Shown here piece by piece: positions 33,057 to 41,594 of a DNA stretch of 64,000 bases. A program made the translations under genes and the position numbers. The stretch's first letter is position 1; every line of letters begins with the position of its first letter. A model generated the notes under the pieces. The model did not search any database, was not told the DNA's origin, and saw only the letters and a program-made list of their open reading frames with translations. The stretch covers positions 434,001-498,000 of the forward strand of contig JAHCHX010000003.1 in NCBI GenBank assembly GCA_026129545.1, in the 5' to 3' direction. The stretch is from Saprospiraceae bacterium. Its GTDB lineage: Bacteria; Bacteroidota; Bacteroidia; Chitinophagales; Saprospiraceae.

Positions 33057-33828
33057 AGCAGGACAAAAAGGCTTGCCCGGTATTGGTTGAAGCCGTTGTT
33101 GACAAAGGTTATCGTCGGGGAAGAGCAGATACCTTGTTCGTAGGCGGCGCAGAACAAGGCAAGGGTCACTTGGTTGTCGGGGTCAAAGCCAGGCGCCTTG
33201 ATAGGCTATGGGAAGGCAATTGGCCGTCTCGACCCGGTTGACCGACGACAGCCCGCCCGAGGGGATGGTGGCCACTCGCAGGGATACAATCAACTCATCG
33301 TAGCACAAGTCGAACGAGGCTGGGTTGCCCGGCACCGGAGGCTGTTGGTCAGCAGCCCGACACGGAAGAAGAAGCGATTGCACTCGCTTTCCCGCAGGCA
33401 GGGGCGGATATTGGCTCCACGAAAATCCCTATGTTGCTGCAACTCGGCGGCACGACGCAAGTCGCCGTGCCTTGCCCCTGACCTCTTCTTTCGCAACCAA
33501 CAGGAGCGACACAAGGAAAAAGACTGTGCGCAGCAGGTCAAGCCACCCACCCGCATAGCGGGCGGCCGGGAAAGACAAGCGGCGAGACTGGCTGGCGCCG
33601 CCTGTCACGGCTCTTGAGACGGGGTTTTCCATGAGCGTGCCGAAAGGGGCAAGGGATTGAGATGGGGTGCCGGGCGATTCAATGTTTTGCCACCCCGTTT
33701 TTTTCGGAAGATAATTTTGTCAAGCATGGTAAAAGGTTTTTGAAAAATGAATGAATAACGGTTTGCATGATGCTCAAGGGATGATTGGCCTGCCCCTCGC
33801 CGCCGCGTCGTGTCGCGGTAGTCGCCGT

Positions 33829-33864
33829 GGGGTGCGCCGCGCACTCGAGCACGCGGCGCACCCC
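33829..33864. repeat. GC-rich perfect hairpin in the 33728-34221 gap
   Basis: 13-bp arms ggggtgcgccgcg and cgcggcgcacccc with a 10-base loop, about 100 bp before the start of the broken cohesin/dockerin gene. The 494-bp gap that holds it is visibly GC-rich; open frames in it are Arg-rich artefacts of composition and I call none. The right end (from about 34130) returns to the base composition of the following genes and holds the promoter of the next lipoprotein. Confidence 0.55.
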
Positions 33865-34221
33865 GCCGGGCGGGGCATCGGTGAGGATTAAAAAAACTGC
33901 CGGGCAAAGAGGCCGCTTCTCGGTGGCGTCGCGCAAAAACGTCGGTTTGCGAGGACGCACGCCCAGCGGTCAGGGTGAGATTAAAGCGTGCCGCCCGTCG
34001 TGCCGGGCAACGTGGTGGGAGGGGATTAGGCGCGCCAACGTCTTGGCGAGGGCTAATGTAGGGAGGGGCGGCGACGTGGGCAAGGGGGTGGGGAGATTTA
34101 ACATACGGGGTGAAAGGTCACGTCGGGCCTAACATCGCAAAGCCAGTCACACAAACCGCAAAATCAACTACTTTTGTCGCCGACAACCGTTCATTTTCAC
34201 CATTCAAATTGTTCATTTTCA

Positions 34222-34650
34222 ATGAAAACAACCATCATTGCGCTTACCCTGTTCGCCACTGCCTTTCTTTGGCTCGCCTGCAAGCAAACCAAATACACCC
34301 CCGGCAATTTCCCCGACAATCAACTCCGCTGGGGCAGCGGCGGCGGCATCGTCGGCAAGGAGACCACTTACACGCTGCTCGACAACGGCCAAATTTTCAA
34401 ACGCGAAATGGGCGGCGCTTTGACTGAGACCCGCAAGGCAAAGGCCAACAAGGCAAAGGCGCTTTACAAAATGGTGGAAACGCTCGGCCTCGCCCAGCGC
34501 GATTTTAAGCACCCCGGCAATGTTTATGACTTCATTGAGATACTCGACGGCGACAGTGTGCATCGCATCAGTTGGGGAGAGGCAAACATTCCCGTTGACC
34601 CAAAAATCAAAGACCTGTTCAACGAGTTGAATGGTTTGACAAAAAAGTGA
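34222..34650 (+). CDS. Small lipoprotein, unknown function
   Basis: A 142-residue protein with a lipoprotein signal (MKTTIIALTLFATAFLWLAC, Cys at residue 20). The mature part reads WGSGGGIVGKETTYTLLDNG and DFIEILDGDSVHRISWGE, ending in a short helix. The start at 34222 is chosen for the lipobox; the frame opens 16 codons earlier. I recognise no family. It precedes the M49 peptidase gene by 37 bp, so the two lipoproteins probably form an operon. Confidence 0.75.
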   Translation: MKTTIIALTLFATAFLWLACKQTKYTPGNFPDNQLRWGSGGGIVGKETTYTLLDNGQIFKREMGGALTETRKAKANKAKALYKMVETLGLAQRDFKHPGNVYDFIEILDGDSVHRISWGEANIPVDPKIKDLFNELNGLTKK

Positions 34651-34687
34651 TTTTCCTTTCCAAACAATTGTTTTTCAAATCTTTGTA

Positions 34688-36796
34688 ATGAAATCCACAC
34701 CACTCAAATTCATCCTCCCACTTGCCTCTGTCATATTCCTGGCCTTCGCGTGCAGCCAAAAGCCGACCGACCGCTCGGCTTCCAAACCCGCACCTCCCTC
34801 AGCAGCCGGCACAGGGGCTTTCGCCGCCGAAAAGGTCGTGCTCGACACCTTCGCCGACCTCCAAATCCTTCACTACGAACTGCCCGGATGGGACAAACTC
34901 TCGCTCCGCCAAAAGACCTTCATCTATTACCTGTCGGAAGCCGCGCTGGCTGGCCGCGATATCATCTACGACCAGCACTGCAAACACAACTTGACCGTGC
35001 GCAAGATGCTTGAGGGCATCTATGACTCCTACAAAGGCGACCGCAGCTCGACGGATTGGAAAAAATTCGAGACCTACGCCAAGCGCGTGTGGTTCAGCAA
35101 CGGCATCCACCATCACTACAACGAGACCAAGATACTCCCCGATTTTTCAAAAGAGTATTTCTACGCCTTGCTGCAAAACTCCGACCCGAACAAACTGCCT
35201 TTGGCGCAGGGCGAAAACGCCAACAACCTTATCGCCCGGCTGACTCCCATCGTGTTCGACCCGAACGTGTTGGCCAAACGAACCAATAAGGACAAAGGCG
35301 TGGATGTGGTGAAAACGTCCGCCGTCAATTTTTATGAAAACGTGAGTGCCGAGCAGGTGGACGAGTTTTATCAGAAAAAACTCAGTGAAGCAGGGGCCAA
35401 TCCGCCACAATTCGGCCTCAACTCCAAATTGGTCTCCGATGGGAAACGCACACTCAGCGAGCAAGTATGGAAAGCCGGCGCAGGCAATATGTACGGCGCG
35501 GCCATTGACAAAATCGTCGGGTATCTCGAAAAGGCGATTCCTTTCGCCGAAAACGAGCAGCAGAAAAAAGCCATTCGCTTGCTCGTGGAGTACTACAAGA
35601 CCGGCGACCTCAGAAAGTTTGACGAGTACAATATCGCTTGGGTGCAGGACACCGAAAGCACCATTGACTTCATCAATGGCTTCATCGAAGTCTATCACGA
35701 CCCGCTCGGCTACAAGGGCGACTGGGAAGCGGTGGTGCAATACAACGACCCCGATGCCACCGCCAAAATGGCAACCGTGAGCCAAAACGCGCAGTATTTT
35801 GAGGACAACTCCACCATCCCCGAAGCATACAAAAAGAAAAACGTGAAAGGGGTCTCCTACCGCGTCATCAACGTCGCCATGGAAGGCGGCGACTGCGCCC
35901 CCAGCACACCCATCGGTATCAATTTGCCCAACTCCAACTGGGTGCGTGAGCAATACGGCTCCAAATCCATCAGTCTCAACAACATCGAAAACGCCTACGC
36001 CAAAGCAGGTGGCGCATTGGCCTTGCAGGAATTCGCCCACGATGCAGAGGAGGTGGAAATCGCCAAAAAATATGGAGAAGCGTGCAGCAAAATGCACACG
36101 GCGCTCCACGAGGTCATCGGACACGCAAGCGGCCAGCTCAAGCCCGGCATGCCAGAACCCAACGTCACCCTCAAGCAATACGCCAGCACCCTCGAAGAAG
36201 GCCGCGCCGACTTGGTGGCCCTATACTTCATGCCCGACCCCAAACTCGTGGAATGGGGCCTCCTCCCCGATGCCAACGCCTACAAAGCCGAGTACGACCA
36301 ATACATCCGAAATGGCTTGCTCATGCAACTGCGCCGCATCCCCTCAGGTGCCGACATCGAGGAAGACCACATGCGCAACCGCCAACTCGTGGCCGCTTGG
36401 GCTTATGAAAAAGGCAAAAAAGACAACGTCATCGCCAAAGTGGAGCGCAACGGCAAAACCTACTACGACATCCGCGACTACGCCAAACTGCGCGTGCTGT
36501 TCGGCCAATTGCTCGCCGAAATCCAGCGCATCAAATCGGAAGGCGACTACCAAGCCGCCCATGACTTGGTGGAAACCTATGGCGTGAAAACCGACGCAGC
36601 CACTGGCCGGCAGGTGAAAATGCGCTACGCCAACTTGCCCACCAAGGCCTATTCGGGCTTCGTGCAGCCGCGGTTGGTGGCGGTGCGCGACGCAAGCGGC
36701 CACATCACCGACGTGAAGGTGGAGCGCGAACTCGACTTCGTGAAGCAGATGTTGCGCTACGGGAAAGAGTACTCGTTTTTGCCGGTGAACAATTGA
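34688..36796 (+). CDS. Dipeptidyl-peptidase III-like zinc peptidase (family M49), lipoprotein
   Basis: 702 residues. Signal MKSTPLKFILPLASVIFLAF with lipidated Cys at residue 22. The M49 zinc motif HEVIGH is at 474-479, and the second motif is EEGRAD at 503-508, supplying the third ligand; the usual family form is EECRAD/E, so a Gly replaces the Cys. The length fits bacterial DPP III (about 675-700). Such enzymes release dipeptides from the N-terminus of oligopeptides; as a lipoprotein it would act in the envelope. Some databases label relatives as dihydrofolate reductase, which I regard as a propagated error. Confidence 0.9.
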   Translation: MKSTPLKFILPLASVIFLAFACSQKPTDRSASKPAPPSAAGTGAFAAEKVVLDTFADLQILHYELPGWDKLSLRQKTFIYYLSEAALAGRDIIYDQHCKHNLTVRKMLEGIYDSYKGDRSSTDWKKFETYAKRVWFSNGIHHHYNETKILPDFSKEYFYALLQNSDPNKLPLAQGENANNLIARLTPIVFDPNVLAKRTNKDKGVDVVKTSAVNFYENVSAEQVDEFYQKKLSEAGANPPQFGLNSKLVSDGKRTLSEQVWKAGAGNMYGAAIDKIVGYLEKAIPFAENEQQKKAIRLLVEYYKTGDLRKFDEYNIAWVQDTESTIDFINGFIEVYHDPLGYKGDWEAVVQYNDPDATAKMATVSQNAQYFEDNSTIPEAYKKKNVKGVSYRVINVAMEGGDCAPSTPIGINLPNSNWVREQYGSKSISLNNIENAYAKAGGALALQEFAHDAEEVEIAKKYGEACSKMHTALHEVIGHASGQLKPGMPEPNVTLKQYASTLEEGRADLVALYFMPDPKLVEWGLLPDANAYKAEYDQYIRNGLLMQLRRIPSGADIEEDHMRNRQLVAAWAYEKGKKDNVIAKVERNGKTYYDIRDYAKLRVLFGQLLAEIQRIKSEGDYQAAHDLVETYGVKTDAATGRQVKMRYANLPTKAYSGFVQPRLVAVRDASGHITDVKVERELDFVKQMLRYGKEYSFLPVNN

Positions 36797-36993
36797 AGCA
36801 AAAGAGATGCCTTCGTGAGAATGCCCGACCAGCCAATGTCAAAGTGCTAGCCGGGCATTCTGCGAAAAATAGCGCGACAATACTTGGCATCAGTCAAAAA
36901 ACTGACCAATATCATCGCCTCAAAGAGAACATTTCGAGAGCCATGCCGTTGAATTTCCACAAAATGTTCGTTAACCTCTAAATCACTTTCGTT

Positions 36994-37269
36994 ATGAAAC
37001 GAGGCAATGTATTGTTAGGCTTTCTGGGCGGCGTAGCCGTAGGCACACTCTTAGGCATCCTGCTCGCTCCCGACAAGGGGGAAAGAACCCGCAGAAAAAT
37101 TGTTAAAAAAGGCGAAAACTATGTGGACACCCTGAAGGACAAGTTCGATGACATCTTGGAAGAAGCGAGCGAAAAATTTGAGAGCGCCGTCAAAGAGGCA
37201 ACCAACGCCGTAAAACGCACCAAAGCCAAAGCCAACTCAATGGCTGATGAGGTGCTCGACAAAGCATAA
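36994..37269 (+). CDS. YtxH-domain protein
   Basis: A 91-residue protein with one glycine-rich membrane segment (LLGFLGGVAVGTLLGILLAP, about residues 7-26) followed directly by DKGERTRRKI and a long charged amphipathic helix with heptad character (about 35-90). This is the typical YtxH layout. The role is undefined; members are often stress-induced in other bacteria. A good terminator follows at 37297. Confidence 0.87.
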   Translation: MKRGNVLLGFLGGVAVGTLLGILLAPDKGERTRRKIVKKGENYVDTLKDKFDDILEEASEKFESAVKEATNAVKRTKAKANSMADEVLDKA

Positions 37270-37296
37270 GCTGCGCTGAACAAAATGCTTGTGGGG

Positions 37297-37329
37297 TGCT
37301 CCGGGAGTTTCTTCCGGGGCATTTCTTTT
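37297..37329 (+). terminator. Intrinsic terminator after the YtxH gene
   Basis: The stem tgctccggga/tccggggca with a short loop is followed at once by tttctttt, 28 bp after the YtxH stop codon. This is a standard rho-independent structure. A second hairpin (gcggcatgg/ccatgccgc, 37332-37355) follows. The remaining 190 bp before the next gene hold nothing recognisable beyond its promoter. Confidence 0.75.
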
Positions 37330-37549
37330 GGGCGGCATGGGGCCTGCCATGCCGCATCCCTTTTAAAAATTGTTCCCAAAACCAATACGCCCGCGAATCC
37401 TCAACATACCCAAAACAACCGATACTTGCCAGGCGAATACCCCCACTAACTCGGCTGTGTCGCGACAATCTGCGTTCGGCCAGCAAACACATCCCGCCCC
37501 TGCTTGTTTTTTGTGCCTATTTTTGCCCCTCAAACATTTTCACTCTGGC

Positions 37550-40096
37550 ATGAAACACAAATACGCTTACCTGCTCGCCCTCAGCGTTTTCCCCCTTGCG
37601 CTACTTGCCCAAAAACCCGCCAAACCCAACGCTGCCGACCTGCACCACGCCATCAAAAAACTCAACGTGCTTGGCTCGGTGCTCTACGTCGCCGCCCACC
37701 CCGACGACGAAAACACCCGGATGATTAGCTTTCTGCGCAACGAAAAACTGTACGACGTCACCTACCTCTCCATGACTCGCGGCGACGGCGGCCAAAACCT
37801 CATCGGGCCTGAAATCCGCGAGCTGCTCGGCGTGTTACGCACCCAAGAATTGCTCATGGCCCGTTCCATAGACGGCGGTCGGCAACTCTTCACCCGCGCC
37901 AACGACTTTGGTTTTTCCAAAAACCCCGAAGAAACCATGCGCATCTGGGACAAAGAAGCCGTGCTCGCCGATGCGGTGTGGGCCTTCCGGCAAACCCAAC
38001 CCGATGTGGTCATCAACCGCTTTTACCACGATAAAAAATACGACACGCACGGCCACCACACGGCCTCCGCCATGCTCTCCGTGGAAGCCTTCGACCTCGC
38101 TGGCAACGCCGACGCATATCCCGAACAACTGACCTACACCAAACTCTGGCAGCCACGCCGCCAATTTTTCAACACCTCGTGGTTCTTCTTCGGAGGCCAG
38201 GAAGCCTTTGAGAAAATGGACAAGAGCCACCTCTATGCCCTTGATATGGGCGTGTATCTGCCGCTCAAAGGCAAGAGCAACGGCGAAATCGCCGCCGAAA
38301 GCCGCTCCATGCACCGCTGCCAAGGCTTCGGCATGCTGAGCAACCGAGGCTCCTCCATGGAATATCTCGACTTCGTGAAAGGCGACCGACCCAGCTCCAA
38401 CGACCTGTTCGAGGGCATCAACACCACTTGGGGGCGCGTGGCAGGCGGCGAGCCGATAGGCAGGCTGCTCTACAAAATTGACCAAAACTTCCGCGCCGAC
38501 CAACCCGCTGCCTCCGTGCCCGACCTCTTGCAAGCCATGCAGATGATGCGGGCGTTGCCCGATGGTTTTTGGAAAACAAAAAAATTGGAAGAAATCAAGG
38601 AGGTCATTCGCGGGTGCCTCGGCCTTTATCTGGAAGCCACAGCAGCCGAACCCATCACAACCCCGGGCGAAACGGTCAAAATCCGTTTGGAGGCCATCAC
38701 CCGCGCCCCTGCGAAAACAAGTGGCATGGCCAACGGCACCAACGGACACAACCCCGAAAACGAAAGCGGTGTCACGCTCCACAGCATCGCTATCGCCCCC
38801 GGCCTTTTTGACACCGTTTGCGCCAAAAACATGGATTTGAACAAAGGATTCGTCGTGGAACGCAAAGTGACCATTCCGCACGATGCGCCGTTCACAGCGC
38901 CCTATTGGCTGCGCACCGCCTCCACCGAGGGAATGTACAGCGTGGAGGACCAACTTCTGCGCGGCATACCCGAGACGCCGCGTTTCGCCACGGTGCGCTG
39001 GTCGCTCAGCATCGCGGGCGTGCCGCTCGAATACGAGACCGACGTGGCTTGGAAAACCAACGAGCCAGCCATCGGAGAGGTTTGGCGGCCCTTCGAGGTG
39101 TTACCACCCGTGTTCGTGGAGTTCACCGAACCATCCTACATTTTTTCCCAAAACAACAACAAAGTCGCCGTGCGGGTGAAAGCCGGGCGCGACTCCGTAG
39201 CTGGCACGGTATCGGTGATGGTTCCCGATAAAAACTGGAAAATCATTGGTCAAGACCAAGCGTTCAGTTTTACCAGAAAAGGCGAGGAAAAAATCTTCAG
39301 CTTCGACGTGCAGACCAATGGCAACACCGCCCAAACCCTGCTCAACGCCGTCGTGAGCATCGGCTCAACGCGCTATTCCGACCGCCTCGTCACCATCAAA
39401 TACGACCACATCCCACAGCAAAGCGTGCTGTTGCCCTCCGCCGTCAGCGCCGCCCGCCTCGATTTGCAGGTGAAGGCTCGCAACATCGGCTACTACATGG
39501 GCGCGGGCGACGATGTTCCCGCGGCGCTGCGCCAAATGGGCTGCCGAGTCACGATTTTGGAGGACAAGGACATGGAGACGGCGGCTCTTGCAAAGTTTGA
39601 TGCCATCGTGGTCGGGGTGCGAGCTTACAACACTAAGGACAATTTGAGTTTCCAACACGCGCAACTGCTCGAATATGTGAAGAATGGCGGCACCCTGCTG
39701 TTGCAATACAACACGAGCCATGCCCTTGTGCGCCCCGACGTGGCACCATACCCGCTGAAATTATCGCGCGCCCGCGTCACCGACGAGGCAGCTGAGGTGC
39801 GGTTCCTACTGCCCCAACACCCGGTGCTGAACACGCCCAACAAATTGACATCCAGAGATTTTGATGGCTGGGTGCAAGAGCGCGGCCTCTATTTTCCCGG
39901 CGAATGGGACGCGGCCTTCGAAGCGCCCCTATCCATGAACGACCCTGAGGAGAAACCTGCCGATGGTGCCTTGTTGGTGGCTCGGCACGGCAAGGGTTAT
40001 TTTGTCTATACTGGCTTGTCGTTTTTCCGCGAGTTGCCCGCAGGGGTGCCGGGCGCTTATCGGCTGTTTGCCAATTTGATTTCGCTGGGCAAATAG
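37550..40096 (+). CDS. Large PIG-L (LmbE-type) deacetylase with C-terminal extension
   Basis: 848 residues from the start at 37550, which gives a signal peptide (MKHKYAYLLALSVFPLALLA, then QK); the frame is open 60 codons further upstream without support. The N-terminal PIG-L domain (about 40-250) has the zinc motif VAAHPDDENTRMI and the later HGHHTASA. This family removes acetyl groups from N-acetyl sugars or related substrates. The middle is a beta-rich region, and the C-terminal part (about 650-840; FDAIVVGVRAYNT, YVKNGGTLLLQYNT) resembles a glutamine-amidotransferase-like fold. Similar long PIG-L proteins occur across Bacteroidota. Substrate unknown. It meets the next gene end to end with no gap (convergent). 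Confidence 0.88.
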   Translation: MKHKYAYLLALSVFPLALLAQKPAKPNAADLHHAIKKLNVLGSVLYVAAHPDDENTRMISFLRNEKLYDVTYLSMTRGDGGQNLIGPEIRELLGVLRTQELLMARSIDGGRQLFTRANDFGFSKNPEETMRIWDKEAVLADAVWAFRQTQPDVVINRFYHDKKYDTHGHHTASAMLSVEAFDLAGNADAYPEQLTYTKLWQPRRQFFNTSWFFFGGQEAFEKMDKSHLYALDMGVYLPLKGKSNGEIAAESRSMHRCQGFGMLSNRGSSMEYLDFVKGDRPSSNDLFEGINTTWGRVAGGEPIGRLLYKIDQNFRADQPAASVPDLLQAMQMMRALPDGFWKTKKLEEIKEVIRGCLGLYLEATAAEPITTPGETVKIRLEAITRAPAKTSGMANGTNGHNPENESGVTLHSIAIAPGLFDTVCAKNMDLNKGFVVERKVTIPHDAPFTAPYWLRTASTEGMYSVEDQLLRGIPETPRFATVRWSLSIAGVPLEYETDVAWKTNEPAIGEVWRPFEVLPPVFVEFTEPSYIFSQNNNKVAVRVKAGRDSVAGTVSVMVPDKNWKIIGQDQAFSFTRKGEEKIFSFDVQTNGNTAQTLLNAVVSIGSTRYSDRLVTIKYDHIPQQSVLLPSAVSAARLDLQVKARNIGYYMGAGDDVPAALRQMGCRVTILEDKDMETAALAKFDAIVVGVRAYNTKDNLSFQHAQLLEYVKNGGTLLLQYNTSHALVRPDVAPYPLKLSRARVTDEAAEVRFLLPQHPVLNTPNKLTSRDFDGWVQERGLYFPGEWDAAFEAPLSMNDPEEKPADGALLVARHGKGYFVYTGLSFFRELPAGVPGAYRLFANLISLGK

Positions 40097-40903
40097 TCAA
40101 ACCAATTCCAGCGACAGCTGCTCAATGGCGTTTTCCAAAAAGCCCGGAATCACGGCATCGAAGGTGCGTCGGATTTTCATCGGATTGGCCAAATCGCGTA
40201 TCATGCGGTGGTAGCGCGATTCGCCGTGTTCCTCCACGATGGACTGGCGGCGCTCCTCTTCCATGAAGTATTCGAGCAAGCCTTCCGGGTCGGCTTCCGG
40301 GTGGAATTGCGTGCCGACCATTTCAGGGCTGAATCGAATGCCCATCACCGCCCGCTCGTGGTGGATGTGGGGGCGGAGCTTTTCCATGCAGAGGATACGC
40401 GCGCCCATGGCTGCGAGGCGGTCGTGATTGGGGTTCACCACCTGATAGCGGCGAAAATCGGCGATGTAGAACGGGTCGGTCAACTGCTCGAACAGCGGCT
40501 CGTCCTTGCCTCCGTGTGTTTTGTGCACCGGGTAGGTGCCAAACGACATCTTGTAGCGTTGCGTCACGTCGCCCACCTGAAAATGATGGCAAGCCATCTG
40601 GAAGGAGTGGCAGATGAAGAAGACGTGTTTCTTGGTTTCGTTGCGCAAGTTCCACTGCCAGAGCTGTCCGATGAGGTTGAAGAATGGCTCTTGCCATTGC
40701 CCTCCCGATTCGAGCGGGTCACCGGGGCCTCCGGAGAACACATAGATTTCGTAGGAAAGGTCGGGGATTTCGCACTTGGCACGCACGTCGAATCGGTCGA
40801 ACTCAAGCACGTCGGCGTAGCGGTGCATGATGTTTTGGAGCATCGGAATCCCGCGATTCGACTCGCCGTTGTACATGTCTAAAAGGGCTGCACGGAGGAG
40901 CAT
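40097..40903 (-). CDS. Class I glutamine amidotransferase-like protein
   Basis: About 268 residues from the start at 40903 (MLLRAALLDMYNGESNRGIP); the 41 codons further upstream are Arg-rich and look non-coding. It has a YVFSGGPGDPLES oxyanion-strand motif, a nucleophile region FFICHSFQMACHHF and a catalytic-type GTQFHPEADPEGL. The usual Gly-x-Cys-x-Gly elbow reads Ile-Cys-His-Ser-Phe, so the elbow is atypical. Relatives are often named GMP synthase-like; no synthetase domain is present. Substrate unknown. Confidence 0.78.
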   Translation of the reverse strand: MLLRAALLDMYNGESNRGIPMLQNIMHRYADVLEFDRFDVRAKCEIPDLSYEIYVFSGGPGDPLESGGQWQEPFFNLIGQLWQWNLRNETKKHVFFICHSFQMACHHFQVGDVTQRYKMSFGTYPVHKTHGGKDEPLFEQLTDPFYIADFRRYQVVNPNHDRLAAMGARILCMEKLRPHIHHERAVMGIRFSPEMVGTQFHPEADPEGLLEYFMEEERRQSIVEEHGESRYHRMIRDLANPMKIRRTFDAVIPGFLENAIEQLSLELV

Positions 40904-41084
40904 TTGTTGCAAAAAGTAAAAATGAACGATGAACAATCGGCGGGATAACGGATAGCGAAGGTCGTGAGCCAGCGCCAAAGTTGGAGCGCGTCGTCTTGTT
41001 TTTATTTTGCAAAGCCCTGCCAACAACGTAGGTTTGCAGCCCTTTTCACCCCACGAACCTTTTCATTTTCAAAGACTTGAACGC

Positions 41085-41567
41085 ATGAAATTTGTTTCGG
41101 AAAAAATCATAGACTCGGTCATTGAGGAATTGGAGAATCTTCCCGACGAGCAGTACGAGCAGCGCATGGAAGCCTTCGCCGAGGCGCAACCGATGCTGGT
41201 CGCGTGGTTGTTTAGCGACAACTTTGATTTGCTGAACGAGGACGAAAAAGGATACCTGCAATACCTCGCGCTGATTGCTTGGCTTTCCTTCGAAAAAGTG
41301 AACGGCCCGACGGAACCCATCTCGGAAGAACAAATCGGGCTGGCCGAGGAGAAAAACTACGAGATACTGGAAGGCTCCACGGCCAAGAAGTTCCGCGAGC
41401 GTCTCAACCCGTTTTTTGAAAACACCCCACAAGAAGACCTGCTCGCCTTTGCCGAGGATGCCGTGATGGAAGAAGAGGACGACCCGAACGCGCTGGTCAC
41501 GAAGGAGGGTCGCGAGCCTATTTTTGTGGCCATCAAGACGTTGGTGGATGTGCTTGGCGAGGGTTGA
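41085..41567 (+). CDS. Conserved hypothetical acidic protein
   Basis: A 160-residue, mostly helical, strongly acidic protein (EELENLPDEQYEQRMEAFAE; DAVMEEEDDPNALVTKEGRE). The start at 41085 fits its neighbour's divergent promoter; the frame opens 26 codons earlier. No signal peptide or membrane segment, so cytoplasmic. I recognise no family. It converges with the retropepsin-like gene. Confidence 0.7.
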   Translation: MKFVSEKIIDSVIEELENLPDEQYEQRMEAFAEAQPMLVAWLFSDNFDLLNEDEKGYLQYLALIAWLSFEKVNGPTEPISEEQIGLAEEKNYEILEGSTAKKFRERLNPFFENTPQEDLLAFAEDAVMEEEDDPNALVTKEGREPIFVAIKTLVDVLGEG

Positions 41568-41594
41568 TTCACGGCACGTCCGCTCGCGCCATGC

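Larger units (their letters stand above)
30757..33727 (-). pseudogene. Frameshifted T9SS cargo with cohesin/dockerin-like modules and type A sorting domain
   Basis: A second broken gene, about 3 kb. The likely start is 33727 (MLDKIIFRKKRGGKTLNRPA), a long charged N-terminus, then a hydrophobic signal segment LLRTVFFLVSLLLVAKEE. Recoverable pieces in order include NIRPCLRESECNRFFFRVG, FDLCYDELIVSLRVATIPSG, YDHDLANIHCQNLSLQSD, a GCVADVYIFEDDFPLCTPML repeat, a dockerin-like VTSFDLALISRHIHNIIPF with YAAADATNNGQVQSDDIDEI, VDFVAVKVGDVNHS, a cohesin-like LRLRFDAERWEFVGVSAGDL and a sorting domain ending VYFWKVRVGDAEAEGRVVRQ. I count at least eight single-base shifts, roughly one per 300 bp, and no clear nonsense codon. 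The DNA is strongly GC-rich. Same interpretation options as the neighbouring broken gene. Confidence 0.75.

Noticed and set aside
33785..34132. Plus-strand open frame in the GC-rich gap
   Set aside because: Arg/Gly/Ala-rich artefact expected in GC-rich DNA, overlapping a perfect hairpin.
35147..36178. 343-codon minus-strand open frame opposite the M49 peptidase
   Set aside because: Antisense to a frame with intact catalytic motifs; Phe/Val/Gly-rich mirror composition.
36793..36981. 62-codon open frame between the M49 and YtxH genes
   Set aside because: No signal peptide, domain or plausible composition; begins inside the stop region of the previous gene.
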